From positions 248,001 to 312,000 of the forward strand of contig UCJA01000007.1 of assembly GCA_900472675.1 (NCBI GenBank): a stretch of DNA of 64,000 bases. The letters run 5' to 3'. Each line of letters opens with the position of its first letter. Within the stretch, counting starts at the first letter, position 1. The DNA comes from Hyphomicrobiales bacterium (lineage in GTDB: Bacteria; Pseudomonadota; Alphaproteobacteria; Rhizobiales; Rhizobiaceae). Shown here piece after piece: positions 36,219-45,541 of this stretch. The translations under genes were made by a program, and so were the position numbers. The notes under the pieces are model-generated. The model did not search any database. It saw only the letters and a program-made list of their open reading frames with translations, and had not been told where the DNA came from.

Positions 36219-38471
36219 CTAAAGGGTGACAATGGCGGCCCGTACCCTCTCCGGGCTTAGCGGCATATCCCTGAAGCGAACTCCGGTCGCATCGGCAACG
36301 GCATTGGCCAGCGCGGCCGAAGCAGGCCCCTGCCCGCACTCCGCCACGCCCAGAAACGGCTGTCCAGACTGCTTCTCGACCGTCACCTCGATGCTTTCGG
36401 GAACGTCGAGAAAACGCATGATGGGGTATTCACTCCAGTCGAAACTGGTTCGGAGGGTCCCGGTGTTGGTCACAGCCTCGCGGGTACACCAGCTCAACGA
36501 CTGAATGATCGCACCCTCGACCTGGTTTGCAATCCCGTCCGGAGACACGGGCTCGCCGCAGTCAACCGAGGCCGCAGCGCGTCTGACGCTGATCCGGCCC
36601 GTATCCTGATTGACGGCCACCTCAAGGAAGACGGCGCAGTGGGCCCCGAGGTTCTTGTAGCGCGCAAAGCCCATTCCGAACCCGTGGAACTGGCCGGTCT
36701 TTTTCCGGTCCTTCCATCCGAAGGCCCCCGATGCCGACCGCATCACCTGCCTTGCACGCTCGTCCGCCATGTGGGCAAGGCGAAACGCGAGCGGATCCTG
36801 CCCGGCGGCGTCCGCCAGTTCGTCAAACATGCTCTCGATCGAAAAGACGTTGAGGTGCGCGCCGAGCGACCGTAAGGCCGAAACCCGGATGGGCATGTCC
36901 TTCACGAAATGATAGACAACGTCCATGTTCGGCAGGTCGTAAAGCGGGTTTGAATTTCTGCTTCCGTCCCCCTCGGGCATGGGGATGGGTTTGCCTTCCG
37001 GGATGGGAAAGGGAGGCGACACCTCGTTTCCGACAAGAACACCGCCGGCGTTTACAGGGCGGTTGTTGTGCGGGTTGCTCCAGACCTCGTGCCTCCATTC
37101 CACAATGCGGTTGTTGGCATCAATCCCTGCCGAGAGCTCCGTGATCATCCCCGGTCCAAGCGGTTCCCATCCAAATTCCTGTTCGCGCATCCACTGCAGG
37201 CGAACCGGACGCCCGGGCACCTGCAGGGCGAGAAGTGCCGCTTCAGCGGCGACATCATCCGCGCCGTTCTGTCCATAGCAGCCGGAGCCTTCCACATGGA
37301 TGGCCCTGATCTTTTCGATGGACATGCCGAGCAGATCGGCCGCGACCCGCCGAACGTCGAATGTCCCCTGACTGTGCGTCCAGATCGTCAGGAGGTCGTG
37401 ATCGAACATCGCCAAGGCACAAGAGGGTCCGATCGAGCCATGGCTCAGCCAGGGGCGGGAGAACCGGGACGACAGCCGTTTGACCGGTTGACCCGCGGGC
37501 TGATGGACATCGACAATCCGGATGTCTCGCGACGGCAGCCCCTTCAAGGTCTCGCCCACTGCACCGGTCGGGAACGGATCGCGTGCCAGCTCGAACGGCG
37601 ACGCCTGGAGCGCCCGCATCAGGCCAATGGCATCCCACTCCCTTTCCGCAAGCACGGCCTGGAAATTGCCGTTGCGGACGAACTTGAACAGACCCGGCAT
37701 GGCTCGGATTTCGGCCTCGGGTGGTAGAAGGAGCCTCGTGCCTTCGCTGGGACCTCTGACGACCCTTGCGTGCAGCATCCCCGGCAGGCGCATGTCTTGA
37801 ATGAATGCCGCCCCGCCGGTTGTCTTGGCGGGGATATCCAGTCTTGGAACATTCGTTCCCATGGTGCGGAAATCGCCGGCCTGACGACGGGGCGCATCTG
37901 CTATCGCCTCGACATGAAGCGACAGGGACGCAGCAATCTCGGCATACGACACGGAACGGCCGTCCCGGGCGGTGATCGTTCCGTCGCCTTGGGTCACGAC
38001 AGCGTCGACCGCGACTCCCAGCATCTTGGCAGCGCTCCGTTCAAGGTGCATCCTGACGTTTGCTGCAGCGTTGCGGATAGCTGCGCCGCTGTCCTGCATC
38101 GAGTGGCTTCCCGCAGTCAGCCCCTCATCGGGTGTCCGCGATGTGTCCACGGTGACCAGCGTGACAGAGCGAGGTGGAAGATCGAGTTCTTCTGCGGCGA
38201 CCTGCATCAGCGCCGTTCTGATGCCCTGTCCCAGTTCTGCTTTCCCGGTGAAAACAGTGGCACGACCCTCGGGATCTATCTGGATCCAAGAGTCGAGATA
38301 GGGCGACGATTTGAGGCTCCCAGGGAGGGATGGGTTGAGGACGGGTGGTCCGGCGCTTCCCTCTCCGCCCCCCGCGAGTTGCCCAAGCGCGGGACCTGCG
38401 AGAGCGAAAGCAACGACGATACCGCCGGAAGCCAGAAAGGAACGTCGTGAAAGCAGCGGATCAATGGTCAT
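36219..38471 (-). CDS. Mo-hydroxylase molybdopterin subunit (isoquinoline 1-oxidoreductase beta / aldehyde dehydrogenase type)
   Basis: A 750-residue molybdenum-binding subunit of the xanthine-oxidase family. The N-terminus has a twin-arginine signal (LSRRSFLASGGIVVAFALAG), so the folded enzyme should be exported. Family segments are GKAELGQGIRTALMQVAAEEL (about 75-95), GSGCYGQNGADDVAAEAALLA, GFGMGFARYKN and the C-terminal LGVAECGQGPAS, whose Glu is the expected catalytic base. It overlaps the 2Fe-2S subunit gene by 4 bp (38468-38471). As in IorAB-like enzymes there is no FAD subunit, and electrons should pass to the cytochrome encoded upstream. An aldehyde or N-heterocycle is the likely substrate. 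Confidence 0.9.
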   Translation of the reverse strand: MTIDPLLSRRSFLASGGIVVAFALAGPALGQLAGGGEGSAGPPVLNPSLPGSLKSSPYLDSWIQIDPEGRATVFTGKAELGQGIRTALMQVAAEELDLPPRSVTLVTVDTSRTPDEGLTAGSHSMQDSGAAIRNAAANVRMHLERSAAKMLGVAVDAVVTQGDGTITARDGRSVSYAEIAASLSLHVEAIADAPRRQAGDFRTMGTNVPRLDIPAKTTGGAAFIQDMRLPGMLHARVVRGPSEGTRLLLPPEAEIRAMPGLFKFVRNGNFQAVLAEREWDAIGLMRALQASPFELARDPFPTGAVGETLKGLPSRDIRIVDVHQPAGQPVKRLSSRFSRPWLSHGSIGPSCALAMFDHDLLTIWTHSQGTFDVRRVAADLLGMSIEKIRAIHVEGSGCYGQNGADDVAAEAALLALQVPGRPVRLQWMREQEFGWEPLGPGMITELSAGIDANNRIVEWRHEVWSNPHNNRPVNAGGVLVGNEVSPPFPIPEGKPIPMPEGDGSRNSNPLYDLPNMDVVYHFVKDMPIRVSALRSLGAHLNVFSIESMFDELADAAGQDPLAFRLAHMADERARQVMRSASGAFGWKDRKKTGQFHGFGMGFARYKNLGAHCAVFLEVAVNQDTGRISVRRAAASVDCGEPVSPDGIANQVEGAIIQSLSWCTREAVTNTGTLRTSFDWSEYPIMRFLDVPESIEVTVEKQSGQPFLGVAECGQGPASAALANAVADATGVRFRDMPLSPERVRAAIVTL

Positions 38472-38956
38472 TTCGTACCTGCCGGGCTTCCCTTGAGGGA
38501 TAGCTTGTCGCTGGCGCTGCGAACGGCGCGCAAAATGCGGGAATGCGTGCCGCAGCGGCATAGGTTGGGCTGCATGTGCACCCGGATCTCCTCATCGCTC
38601 GGAGCAGCGTTCGTCTCCAGCAGCGACTGCGCCCGCATGATCATCCCTGCGATGCAATAACCGCATTGAGCCGCCTGCACTTCCTGAAACGCCTGCTGGA
38701 CCGGGTTCGGCGTCGTCACGTCGCCGAGGCCCTCGATCGTGGTGATCGCTCGTCCCGCCAAGGCGCGAACAGGCATGAGGCAGGAGAACACCGCCTTACC
38801 GTCGACCATCACCGTGCATGCGCCGCATTGGCCGAGCCCGCAGCCATACTTTGCTCCGTTGAGCCCGAGTTCTCCCCGCAGCACGTAGAGGAGCGGCGTA
38901 GCCGGATCGGCTTCCACCGCGTGCTGCCTGCCATTGACGTTGAGATACGATGTCAT
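38468..38956 (-). CDS. Mo-hydroxylase 2Fe-2S subunit (IorA type)
   Basis: A 162-residue iron-sulfur protein with the two clusters of this family. The N-terminal plant-ferredoxin cluster is in KYGCGLGQCGACTVMVDG with a fourth Cys in VFSC (about residues 38-60). The C-terminal helical cluster is in QCGYCIAGMI and NLCRCGTHSRI (about 97-135). It has no signal of its own, so it probably crosses the membrane by hitch-hiking with the twin-arginine partner. It overlaps both neighbours by 4 bp, ensuring equal synthesis. Confidence 0.93.
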   Translation of the reverse strand: MTSYLNVNGRQHAVEADPATPLLYVLRGELGLNGAKYGCGLGQCGACTVMVDGKAVFSCLMPVRALAGRAITTIEGLGDVTTPNPVQQAFQEVQAAQCGYCIAGMIMRAQSLLETNAAPSDEEIRVHMQPNLCRCGTHSRILRAVRSASDKLSLKGSPAGTK

Positions 38957-40245
38957 CGCTCATCCTCCGGGCGGGCGCTCGAGGCCGCGCCTTCAGTGTC
39001 TTTCCATGGAGACCCGTTGGTGAACCGCGCCCGCACGTATTGAAGGAGATCCGCGACCTGGCTTTCGCTCATCGCGCTGGAAAAGGAAGGCATGAGGTTG
39101 CCACCGCCCGATGGAGCCGGAATACCCATCATGACCGCAGACGCCGCATTTGCCGGATCGGCCATCCTGACCGAGGTCAGCGCCGACAGCGGCAGGCGGC
39201 CCTGCTGGCTCATGGCGGACCCGGGTTCATGGCATGCCGCGCAGGCCCCGCGAAACAGGTCTGCGCCTTCGGGATGCTTGGTCGATGCAGATTGAGCGTT
39301 GTCTATCGCCGGACCGTCGTCAGGTGTGGCCCCCTCGCGCCCCATGACCGACGCAATGTAGAGCGCGATTGCTGAGACGTCGGCGTCGTCCAACTTCGAC
39401 AGCCCCTCCGCAACCGGACCCATGGGACCTCCGGCAATACCGTGGCTACCGTTGTCCGCGTTCTTGAGATAGGCAAACAGCGAAGCCTCCGTCCAGCGTC
39501 CCGCCGAGGGGTTCGAACGATCGAGCGGTGGGGCAATCCATCCCTCGGCGAGCCCACCGGCAAACTCGCTGCCGCGCTTCTCCCCGCCCGCAATGTTGCG
39601 CGGCGTATGGCATCCACCACAGTGCGCGAGGCCGTCGACAAGATATTTGCCGCGATTCCATGCCTCGGTTTTGCCCGCGAGAGGCGCGAACCCGCCACGG
39701 TGAAGGAACAGCATTTTCCATCCGGCCAGCAGCGGCCGAAAGCCCAGACCGGGCAAAAGCTTGTTTTCAGGAACGTCCGCCACGACAGCCTGCCGGGTCA
39801 TCAAGAAGGCGTAAAGGGACCGGATGTCGTCATCGGTGACATGCGTGAAGTGTTCATAGGGAAGCGCCGGATACAGGTGGCTTCCATCACGGCTCACGCC
39901 CTGCTTCAGCGCTCTTGCGAAAGCCTCTTGCGACCAGTTGCCGATCCCTGTCCGCTCGTCCGGCGTGATGTTGGTCGAGTACAGGGTCCCAAACGGTGTC
40001 GGAAGAGGACGCGACCCGGCAAAGGGAGGACCGTTGCCGGCGGTGTGACAGACGATGCAATCTCCGACCGTGGCAAGCTGCTCCCCTTTTTTGACGGTGC
40101 CCATGTCGAACGCGCTTCTCTCCGGCCTGGAGATCCTGTCCAGCGCCGGCTCGTAAACGTACCAGGCCGCGAAGAGGCCGCCGCATAGCGCTGATACGGC
40201 AAGGCCGGAGAGCAACGTCTGGACATGTCTGCGACCAATATTCAT
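38953..40245 (-). CDS. Membrane-anchored tri-heme cytochrome c, Mo-hydroxylase electron acceptor
   Basis: A 430-residue protein with an N-terminal membrane anchor (about residues 10-30) and three c-type heme sites: CIVCH (63-67), CGGCH (209-213) and CAACH (335-339). This matches the cytochrome subunits of acetic-acid-type alcohol and aldehyde dehydrogenases. It should take electrons from the 2Fe-2S subunit and pass them to the quinone pool or to a terminal oxidase. First gene of the three-gene minus-strand operon, overlapping the next by 4 bp (38953-38956). The C-terminal tail is polar. Confidence 0.92.
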   Translation of the reverse strand: MNIGRRHVQTLLSGLAVSALCGGLFAAWYVYEPALDRISRPERSAFDMGTVKKGEQLATVGDCIVCHTAGNGPPFAGSRPLPTPFGTLYSTNITPDERTGIGNWSQEAFARALKQGVSRDGSHLYPALPYEHFTHVTDDDIRSLYAFLMTRQAVVADVPENKLLPGLGFRPLLAGWKMLFLHRGGFAPLAGKTEAWNRGKYLVDGLAHCGGCHTPRNIAGGEKRGSEFAGGLAEGWIAPPLDRSNPSAGRWTEASLFAYLKNADNGSHGIAGGPMGPVAEGLSKLDDADVSAIALYIASVMGREGATPDDGPAIDNAQSASTKHPEGADLFRGACAACHEPGSAMSQQGRLPLSALTSVRMADPANAASAVMMGIPAPSGGGNLMPSFSSAMSESQVADLLQYVRARFTNGSPWKDTEGAASSARPEDER

Positions 40246-40320
40246 CTCTGCTCACCACCGGGCTGGCTCTTCACGACAACCTCAACCTGACGGCTTATCC
40301 TGCCGTTCGGACTAGCTAGG

Positions 40321-40366
40321 TGATTGGACGGACACCGCGATAGCGGAGTGGATCGCCGTCCAATCA
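40321..40366 (-). terminator. Long inverted repeat after the alpha/beta hydrolase gene
   Basis: TGATTGGACGG (40321-40331) is perfectly complementary to CCGTCCAATCA (40356-40366), and the interior can form a second stem CCGC/GCGG (40335-40346). It lies 6 bp past the stop of the minus-strand gene ending at 40373. No T-run, so it may be a factor-assisted terminator or a stabilising stem. Confidence 0.55.
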
Positions 40367-40372
40367 AGGAAA

Positions 40373-41152
40373 CTATTTCGAGGATATCGAGGTCACCGCG
40401 TCTTCGATCACGGCTGCAACCTCTTTCGGATGGGACAGAAGCGAGACGTGGCTCGACGGTAGAACAGTCGTCTTGGCATTCATCCGCTTTGCCGCATCCG
40501 CTTCCAATTCGGGGCTGACGACCCGGTCGTTCTTCGACACGATGTACCAGCTCGGCCTGGATTTCCACGCGACCGCAGACACCTTGTCCGCGAAGGTCGT
40601 GGAATTGAGCGGACCTTGGGTTACCGCAAGGACTTTCGCGGCAGTGACCGGAATATCGGGGGCAAAGTTTTTAAGGACGCCTTCTTCGGTCTGGCGCACA
40701 TACCCGGCCTTATCGACCGCGACAGTCGAGAGCGCCGGCGGGGTGGGGTAGCGCTTGATTAGGTCGTCGCCCGTCTCTCCGAGATCCGGGGCGAAGGCCG
40801 CGACATAAACCAGGCCGGCAACCTTAGGGTCGTTTCCCGCCTCGGTGATCACCGTACCGGCCCAGCTGTGGCCGACAAGGACGATCTTGCCGTCGGTACT
40901 GTCGAGGACGCGCCGGGTGGCCGCGACATCGTCGGCAAGTGATGTCAGCGGGTTGCTCACTGTCTTCACGACAATTCCCTTCTGCTGCAGGAAGGGGATC
41001 ACCTTGCTCCAGCTCGAAGCATCCGCCCACGCACCGTGAACCAGCACGACGGTGACCGAAGACGTTCTCGATCCGGCTGAGATGCCGGGGCTGGGTGAGC
41101 AGAGGAAGGTTGCGGCGAGCAGCGCGATCGCGCTGCTAAATCTCATGATCAT
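40373..41152 (-). CDS. Exported alpha/beta-fold hydrolase
   Basis: A 259-residue alpha/beta hydrolase with an N-terminal Sec signal (MIMRFSSAIALLAATFLCS, cleavage near residue 27). Oxyanion region VLVHGAWADASSW, nucleophile Ser in VLVGHSWAG (about residue 101), Asp in IVSKNDRVVSPE and His in LPSSHVSLLSH complete a normal triad. It resembles the HNL/esterase-like salicylate-esterase group. I chose ATG 41152 (AGGA 8 bases ahead) over longer frames. It is transcribed alone and divergently from the MscS/CNB gene. Substrate unknown; likely a small ester in the periplasm. Confidence 0.83.
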   Translation of the reverse strand: MIMRFSSAIALLAATFLCSPSPGISAGSRTSSVTVVLVHGAWADASSWSKVIPFLQQKGIVVKTVSNPLTSLADDVAATRRVLDSTDGKIVLVGHSWAGTVITEAGNDPKVAGLVYVAAFAPDLGETGDDLIKRYPTPPALSTVAVDKAGYVRQTEEGVLKNFAPDIPVTAAKVLAVTQGPLNSTTFADKVSAVAWKSRPSWYIVSKNDRVVSPELEADAAKRMNAKTTVLPSSHVSLLSHPKEVAAVIEDAVTSISSK

Positions 41153-41355
41153 CGTGATCGTCCTGTTGAGCGATGTCATGGAAGCTGAAGCAAACCGCAA
41201 GGCGGGTCTTGAATGTAACGGCGGGATTTGGACGCGGCGCCTCAAACGGCAAGACGGCATGGGGCAGTAGACGTGGACGGTCTGCGTTGCAGCAAGGCTG
41301 TTCAAGAGGCGAGGCTGGGAATGGCGTAGACCACGCGTTTGCGAGAGATACAGCG

Positions 41356-42846
41356 ATGTCCCACCTTACCGGCCCGATCCTGCAGATTGCCTTTCTGACT
41401 GTCGCCTTCGTGGTCATCCATCAGATCGACCGAAGCCACCGTTTCAAGTTCCCGGCGAACCTGCTTTTGTTCGCGATGCTGACTGGCGTTCTTCTGTACG
41501 GCGGGATCGTTCCCTATGCGATCACGGAACCGGGGGCAGAGCCCTCCGTCCAGGTCACCTCTGGGGTCGCAAAAGTGATATGGTGGATAGGCGGTGCTCT
41601 GGTGATGGCCAGTTTCGTTCGCCTGTTCGTGGTGTTCGAACGGAAGCCCCGCGAAGCCCGGCTCATTCAGGACCTACTGGTCGCCATGATTTACGTCGGG
41701 GCCTCGCTTTCCATTGTCTCCTACGTGTTCAGCGTGCCCGTCGGCACCTTGATCGCGACGTCTGGAATCGTGGCCGTTATCCTTGGACTTGCGCTGCAGA
41801 GTACCCTCTCGGATGTGTTTTCCGGCATCGCTCTCAATCTCGGTCGCCCGTATACGGTTGGCGACTGGATCGTGATCGACAGCGGGCGGCAGGGACGCGT
41901 GATCGAAACCAACTGGCGTGCCACGCATCTGTTGAACGGCGACAACGACCTCGTCGTAATCCCCAACAGCACACTTGCAAAAAGCCAGCTGGTGAACCTC
42001 AGCAGTCCGGACGAGACGCACGGGGTCAACCTTTCGCTCAGAATCTGCCGAGGATGCACACCTTCAGAGATCAAGACCCTGTTCGAGAGCATCTTGACGG
42101 GAAGCCGCCACGCGATCCATCTGCCAGCCCCAGCTGTGATGCTGACCGACATGGATGCCGACTCGGTGAGCCTGGACCTCGGCTTTCGCGTAAGGGATGC
42201 GAGCCGGATCATCCCCGCCAAGAACGAAATGTTCGATCTTGTCCATCGCCACCTTCTGGCGGCCGGGCTTTCGCTCGCGTGTCGGTCAGCCGAGGTCTTT
42301 GCCCCATTGCCCGCTCCAGCCCCAATGGCGAAGAAGCCCGGCACCTCAGATCTCATCAAGATCGCTTCCGCATTTGCGCGGCTTCCCGACGAGACCTTGC
42401 AGGTGCTTGCAAACGGAGTTCGGGGGCTTAGTTTCGCGCAGGGCGCGGAGATCCTGTCGCAGGATCAAAAGTCACGATCGCTCATGCTGGTCGGTACGGG
42501 GGTCCTTCTCGTCGAGCGCCGTTCCGGCGGCGTTGTGCTGGAACTGAACCGGCTCAATCCAGGGGACTTCTTCGGCGAGCGCGGTATCCTGCTGGACGTC
42601 GGAGAGCCGGGTCACATCACGGCACTTGTACCGTCCATGGTGTTCGAGGTCCCGTCGGAATTGCTGGCAAGTGTCACCGCTGTCTGTCCCGAACTTGCCG
42701 ACACCATCGCGGCGACGCTCGCCAGCCGCATCCAGGCAGAGACTACCTTCGCCAATGGCGCGGGCCAATCTGCACACCATCCCGAGAACCTCGCGCAGCG
42801 GATCAGGGCGCTTTTTCGGGCATCCGGATATGCGCCGAATCCGTAG
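41356..42846 (+). CDS. MscS-like channel with C-terminal cyclic-nucleotide-binding domain
   Basis: A 496-residue membrane protein. Four or five helices lie in residues 5-160; the pore helix is near GTLIATSGIVAVILGLALQS (130-149). The MscS beta domain follows with PYTVGDWIVID and VIPNSTLAKSQLVN (165-220). Residues about 340-460 form a cNMP-binding domain: LSFAQGAEILSQDQKSRSLML, LNRLNPGDFFGERGILLDVG, then a charged tail. This resembles the bacterial cyclic-nucleotide-gated (bCNG) subgroup of MscS proteins, known for weak mechanosensitivity and possible cyclic-nucleotide gating. The start is ATG 41356. Confidence 0.9.
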   Translation: MSHLTGPILQIAFLTVAFVVIHQIDRSHRFKFPANLLLFAMLTGVLLYGGIVPYAITEPGAEPSVQVTSGVAKVIWWIGGALVMASFVRLFVVFERKPREARLIQDLLVAMIYVGASLSIVSYVFSVPVGTLIATSGIVAVILGLALQSTLSDVFSGIALNLGRPYTVGDWIVIDSGRQGRVIETNWRATHLLNGDNDLVVIPNSTLAKSQLVNLSSPDETHGVNLSLRICRGCTPSEIKTLFESILTGSRHAIHLPAPAVMLTDMDADSVSLDLGFRVRDASRIIPAKNEMFDLVHRHLLAAGLSLACRSAEVFAPLPAPAPMAKKPGTSDLIKIASAFARLPDETLQVLANGVRGLSFAQGAEILSQDQKSRSLMLVGTGVLLVERRSGGVVLELNRLNPGDFFGERGILLDVGEPGHITALVPSMVFEVPSELLASVTAVCPELADTIAATLASRIQAETTFANGAGQSAHHPENLAQRIRALFRASGYAPNP

Positions 42847-43082
42847 CAGTCGCCACCGAGCCGACGGTCGGGCGAGCTATGTCAATCTTGCGCAGGCGAA
42901 TTGGACGAAGCTCCTGCTTTTGGACAAAGCACCTTCTCCGTCAGAAGGACGGCTTGTTGTACGGCGCGGCGATTGCTACGAACGGTGGGCACCGTTCCGT
43001 CCGCCCGGTCGATGATCGGAACCAGACACTTCTACATGCACACCTTCTTTTTCACTGCGCGCGTCGACAGTTGGATTTTGCC

Positions 43083-44270
43083 ATGGCCGTATTCGATGAT
43101 GACGATGCCGTCATGAACGCATCGCCCCTCGGCCTGATCGCGCTCGACGTTGCCGGCACGCGCGATCTATTGATCGACCTTCGCGCCAGGTCGCCGCAGG
43201 TCACCTACGATCAGCGGACCATCTGCGCATTGATGAACAGCGCGTCGATCTCGGGCATGAACACGGCCGCGAAGGCCATGCTGGCACTTCGCGGGCAACC
43301 TTTGCCCGACCGCATCGCCAGGCTGCTTCCAGACAATCTGCGGCGTCAGTTCGCCGAGGGGCTCACCGACCTTGTTGACGGGGCCGCCGACATGCATCTG
43401 GAAGGCCGCCTGCAGAGCGCCGACGGAAGCGATTTCGCCGCCGTGTTGAGCGGCTGGAAAGGCACCGACACCGGCACAACGCCTCGTGTTTGGATCAGCG
43501 TCACGCACACGCAGACATTCGATACGGTGAATGCGAGAGAGGCCCTTCTCGGGGAACTCGCGCATTCGGCCCGCGTGGCGATGCTCGGCGAGATGACCGC
43601 GTCGATCGCCCACGAAGTCAACCAGCCGCTCAGTTCCATCGTCACGAGCGCAGAAGCGGGCTTGCGGTGGCTCGACCGGGATGCCCCAGATCTCGAAGAG
43701 GTTAAGACCCTGCTCCGGCGCATCGTCAGCAGCGGCAACCGCGCCGGGCAGATCGTGTCAGCCCTGCGCGGCATGGCGACCAACGCCAAACCCTCGCGTA
43801 CTGCGGTCTCCGTCGCCGCGCTGATCGAAGAAACCACGCTGATCATCGGTGCGGAACTTGCCCGGCAGCAGGTGGGTCTGAGGGTAGAGGTCACTGCCGA
43901 TCTTCCGGACGTGCTGGCAGACAGGACCCAGATCCTGCAGGTGATCGTCAACCTTGCGACCAACGCCGCGCAGGCAATGGCGGACGGTCAGGCATGGAAC
44001 CGGACCCTCGCCATCCGTGCCCACCTGGTGGAAGAGTGCCGCGTGGTGATCGAAGTTGAAGACAGCGGACCCGGGGTGGACCCCGCCGTCCGGGAAAAAC
44101 TGTTCCAGAGCTTCTACACGACGAAAGGGTCGGGCATGGGTATGGGCCTTGCGATCTGCAGGTCGATCATCGAAGCCCACAACAGCGAGATCCAGCTCAA
44201 GTCCTCCCCATATCTCGGAGCGCGGTTCAGCTTCTTCCTTGAAACGACCGCTCTGGGGTCCTCGTCTTAA
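43083..44270 (+). CDS. FixL-like sensor histidine kinase with PAS-like input
   Basis: A 395-residue kinase without membrane segments. Residues about 25-150 form a degenerate PAS-like input domain (ISGMNTAAKAMLALRG, GRLQSADGSDF). The HisKA box is ASIAHEVNQPLSSI with His177. The ATPase domain has N-box VIVNLATNAAQAM, G1 DSGPGVD and F/G2 FYTTKGSGMGMGLAICRSI. The HExNQPL form is typical of FixL/DctB kinases. The start could be ATG 43083 or ATG 43113; neither has a strong ribosome site. No regulator gene adjoins it, so it is an orphan that may phosphorylate one of the FixJ-type proteins 6-17 kb downstream. Confidence 0.88.
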   Translation: MAVFDDDDAVMNASPLGLIALDVAGTRDLLIDLRARSPQVTYDQRTICALMNSASISGMNTAAKAMLALRGQPLPDRIARLLPDNLRRQFAEGLTDLVDGAADMHLEGRLQSADGSDFAAVLSGWKGTDTGTTPRVWISVTHTQTFDTVNAREALLGELAHSARVAMLGEMTASIAHEVNQPLSSIVTSAEAGLRWLDRDAPDLEEVKTLLRRIVSSGNRAGQIVSALRGMATNAKPSRTAVSVAALIEETTLIIGAELARQQVGLRVEVTADLPDVLADRTQILQVIVNLATNAAQAMADGQAWNRTLAIRAHLVEECRVVIEVEDSGPGVDPAVREKLFQSFYTTKGSGMGMGLAICRSIIEAHNSEIQLKSSPYLGARFSFFLETTALGSSS

Positions 44271-44326
44271 AACCGACGGAGCCTCCGGACACGTGCGATC
44301 GCGACGAGTGTTCGGCCAATGACCTG

Positions 44327-45541
44327 TCAACGGCGCGAGGGCGTGCGTGACCGAGGGGCGGCCGACTTGCGCCGAACGGCATCGAGGAGGAGCGTGATCA
44401 CCGCAAGCGTGGCAATCAATCCGACGCCGATATCGACCGCCATTCCCAGGCTCCATCGGGTCGCCACCTGGCCAAGAGACAGAGCCGCTACTGCCTGCCC
44501 CAAATAGGCGACGAGGAACAGGGCAGAGAGCATCGCGCCGCGATGGGTTGCCGGCGTGTGGGCATTCATCAGCCCCAGGCCGCCGAGCAAGAGGAGACTG
44601 TAGGCGCCGCCGGCCCCTGCCTGTGCAAACGTGTAGAGTGCGAGAGAGTGCTCGTACCCGCTGATCGCAAGAAGCGCCGAAGCAGCGACGGCGAGAATGC
44701 CGCCTATCGTAATGACACGGCTTGGGCGCATGCCCCGCGCAGGAATTGTCAGCAAGGCTGAAGAGAGGGCAAACAGGGCAATTGTTCCGCCGTTGACCAG
44801 AGCGTTGGAAGACGCCACCACGTCGCGCGCCACCTGCGCTCCCAGCGAAAGCGTCATGGCCCCGAGTACGTAGGAACAGGTGACTGCAGCCGTCGCCGTT
44901 ACGAAGGGAGCGAAGTCACCCCGCGGTATGGCGGGCAGCCTGGGCGACCATCTGCCCTGCGCGTGGGTCACCGTATGGTTCGGCATGAACCAAGTCAGAC
45001 CGAAAAGAGCGATAAGCACCACCGCAAGGACCACGAAATTGAGTCGCAGAGGGAGCGGCGCGAACTGTATGAGCACCCCGCCGATGAGTGCCGCGGCCAT
45101 CATGCCGATGCTCTGCGCAGCGGCAGTCACGCTGCCTGCCTGACCGACTCGATGGGCGGAACTAAACTCGACGACGGCGGCAGCCGATGGTCCTGCAGAC
45201 AGCCCAACCCCGATCCCCATAAGGGCCCTGCCCAGGAATATTAATCGGACGTCCGGCGCGACGGCAAACATGATCGACCCGGCCGCGGAAAAGCCCAGCC
45301 CGATCAGCATTGCCTCTCGGCGGCCGATAAAATCCGAAAGATTTCCAAAGACCACCAGAATAGCCACCACGAAAACGGGATAGACCGCGAAGATCGCGGT
45401 GGTGGCAAACGTCGTCAGATGCCACTCGCTTGCATAGAGCGGGTAGGACAGCACCGGTGCGGCGCTTGTCCAAATCGTATGGGCGACAACAGCCCCCGCG
45501 GTCAGGAAACTCGCCTGACGACCCAGCACTGCCCGGGTCAT
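44327..45541 (-). CDS. MFS transporter
   Basis: A 404-residue protein with twelve predicted helices. The MFS signature between helices 2 and 3 reads GNLSDFIGRREAMLIG near residue 67, and helix 4 has RALMGIGVGLSAGP. The C-terminal Arg-rich tail (RRKSAAPRSRTPSRR) is cytoplasmic. The start ATG 45541 overlaps the MBL gene by 4 bp (45538-45541), so export may be linked to the hydrolase product. It resembles drug/metabolite efflux members; the direction of transport is not known. Confidence 0.88.
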   Translation of the reverse strand: MTRAVLGRQASFLTAGAVVAHTIWTSAAPVLSYPLYASEWHLTTFATTAIFAVYPVFVVAILVVFGNLSDFIGRREAMLIGLGFSAAGSIMFAVAPDVRLIFLGRALMGIGVGLSAGPSAAAVVEFSSAHRVGQAGSVTAAAQSIGMMAAALIGGVLIQFAPLPLRLNFVVLAVVLIALFGLTWFMPNHTVTHAQGRWSPRLPAIPRGDFAPFVTATAAVTCSYVLGAMTLSLGAQVARDVVASSNALVNGGTIALFALSSALLTIPARGMRPSRVITIGGILAVAASALLAISGYEHSLALYTFAQAGAGGAYSLLLLGGLGLMNAHTPATHRGAMLSALFLVAYLGQAVAALSLGQVATRWSLGMAVDIGVGLIATLAVITLLLDAVRRKSAAPRSRTPSRR

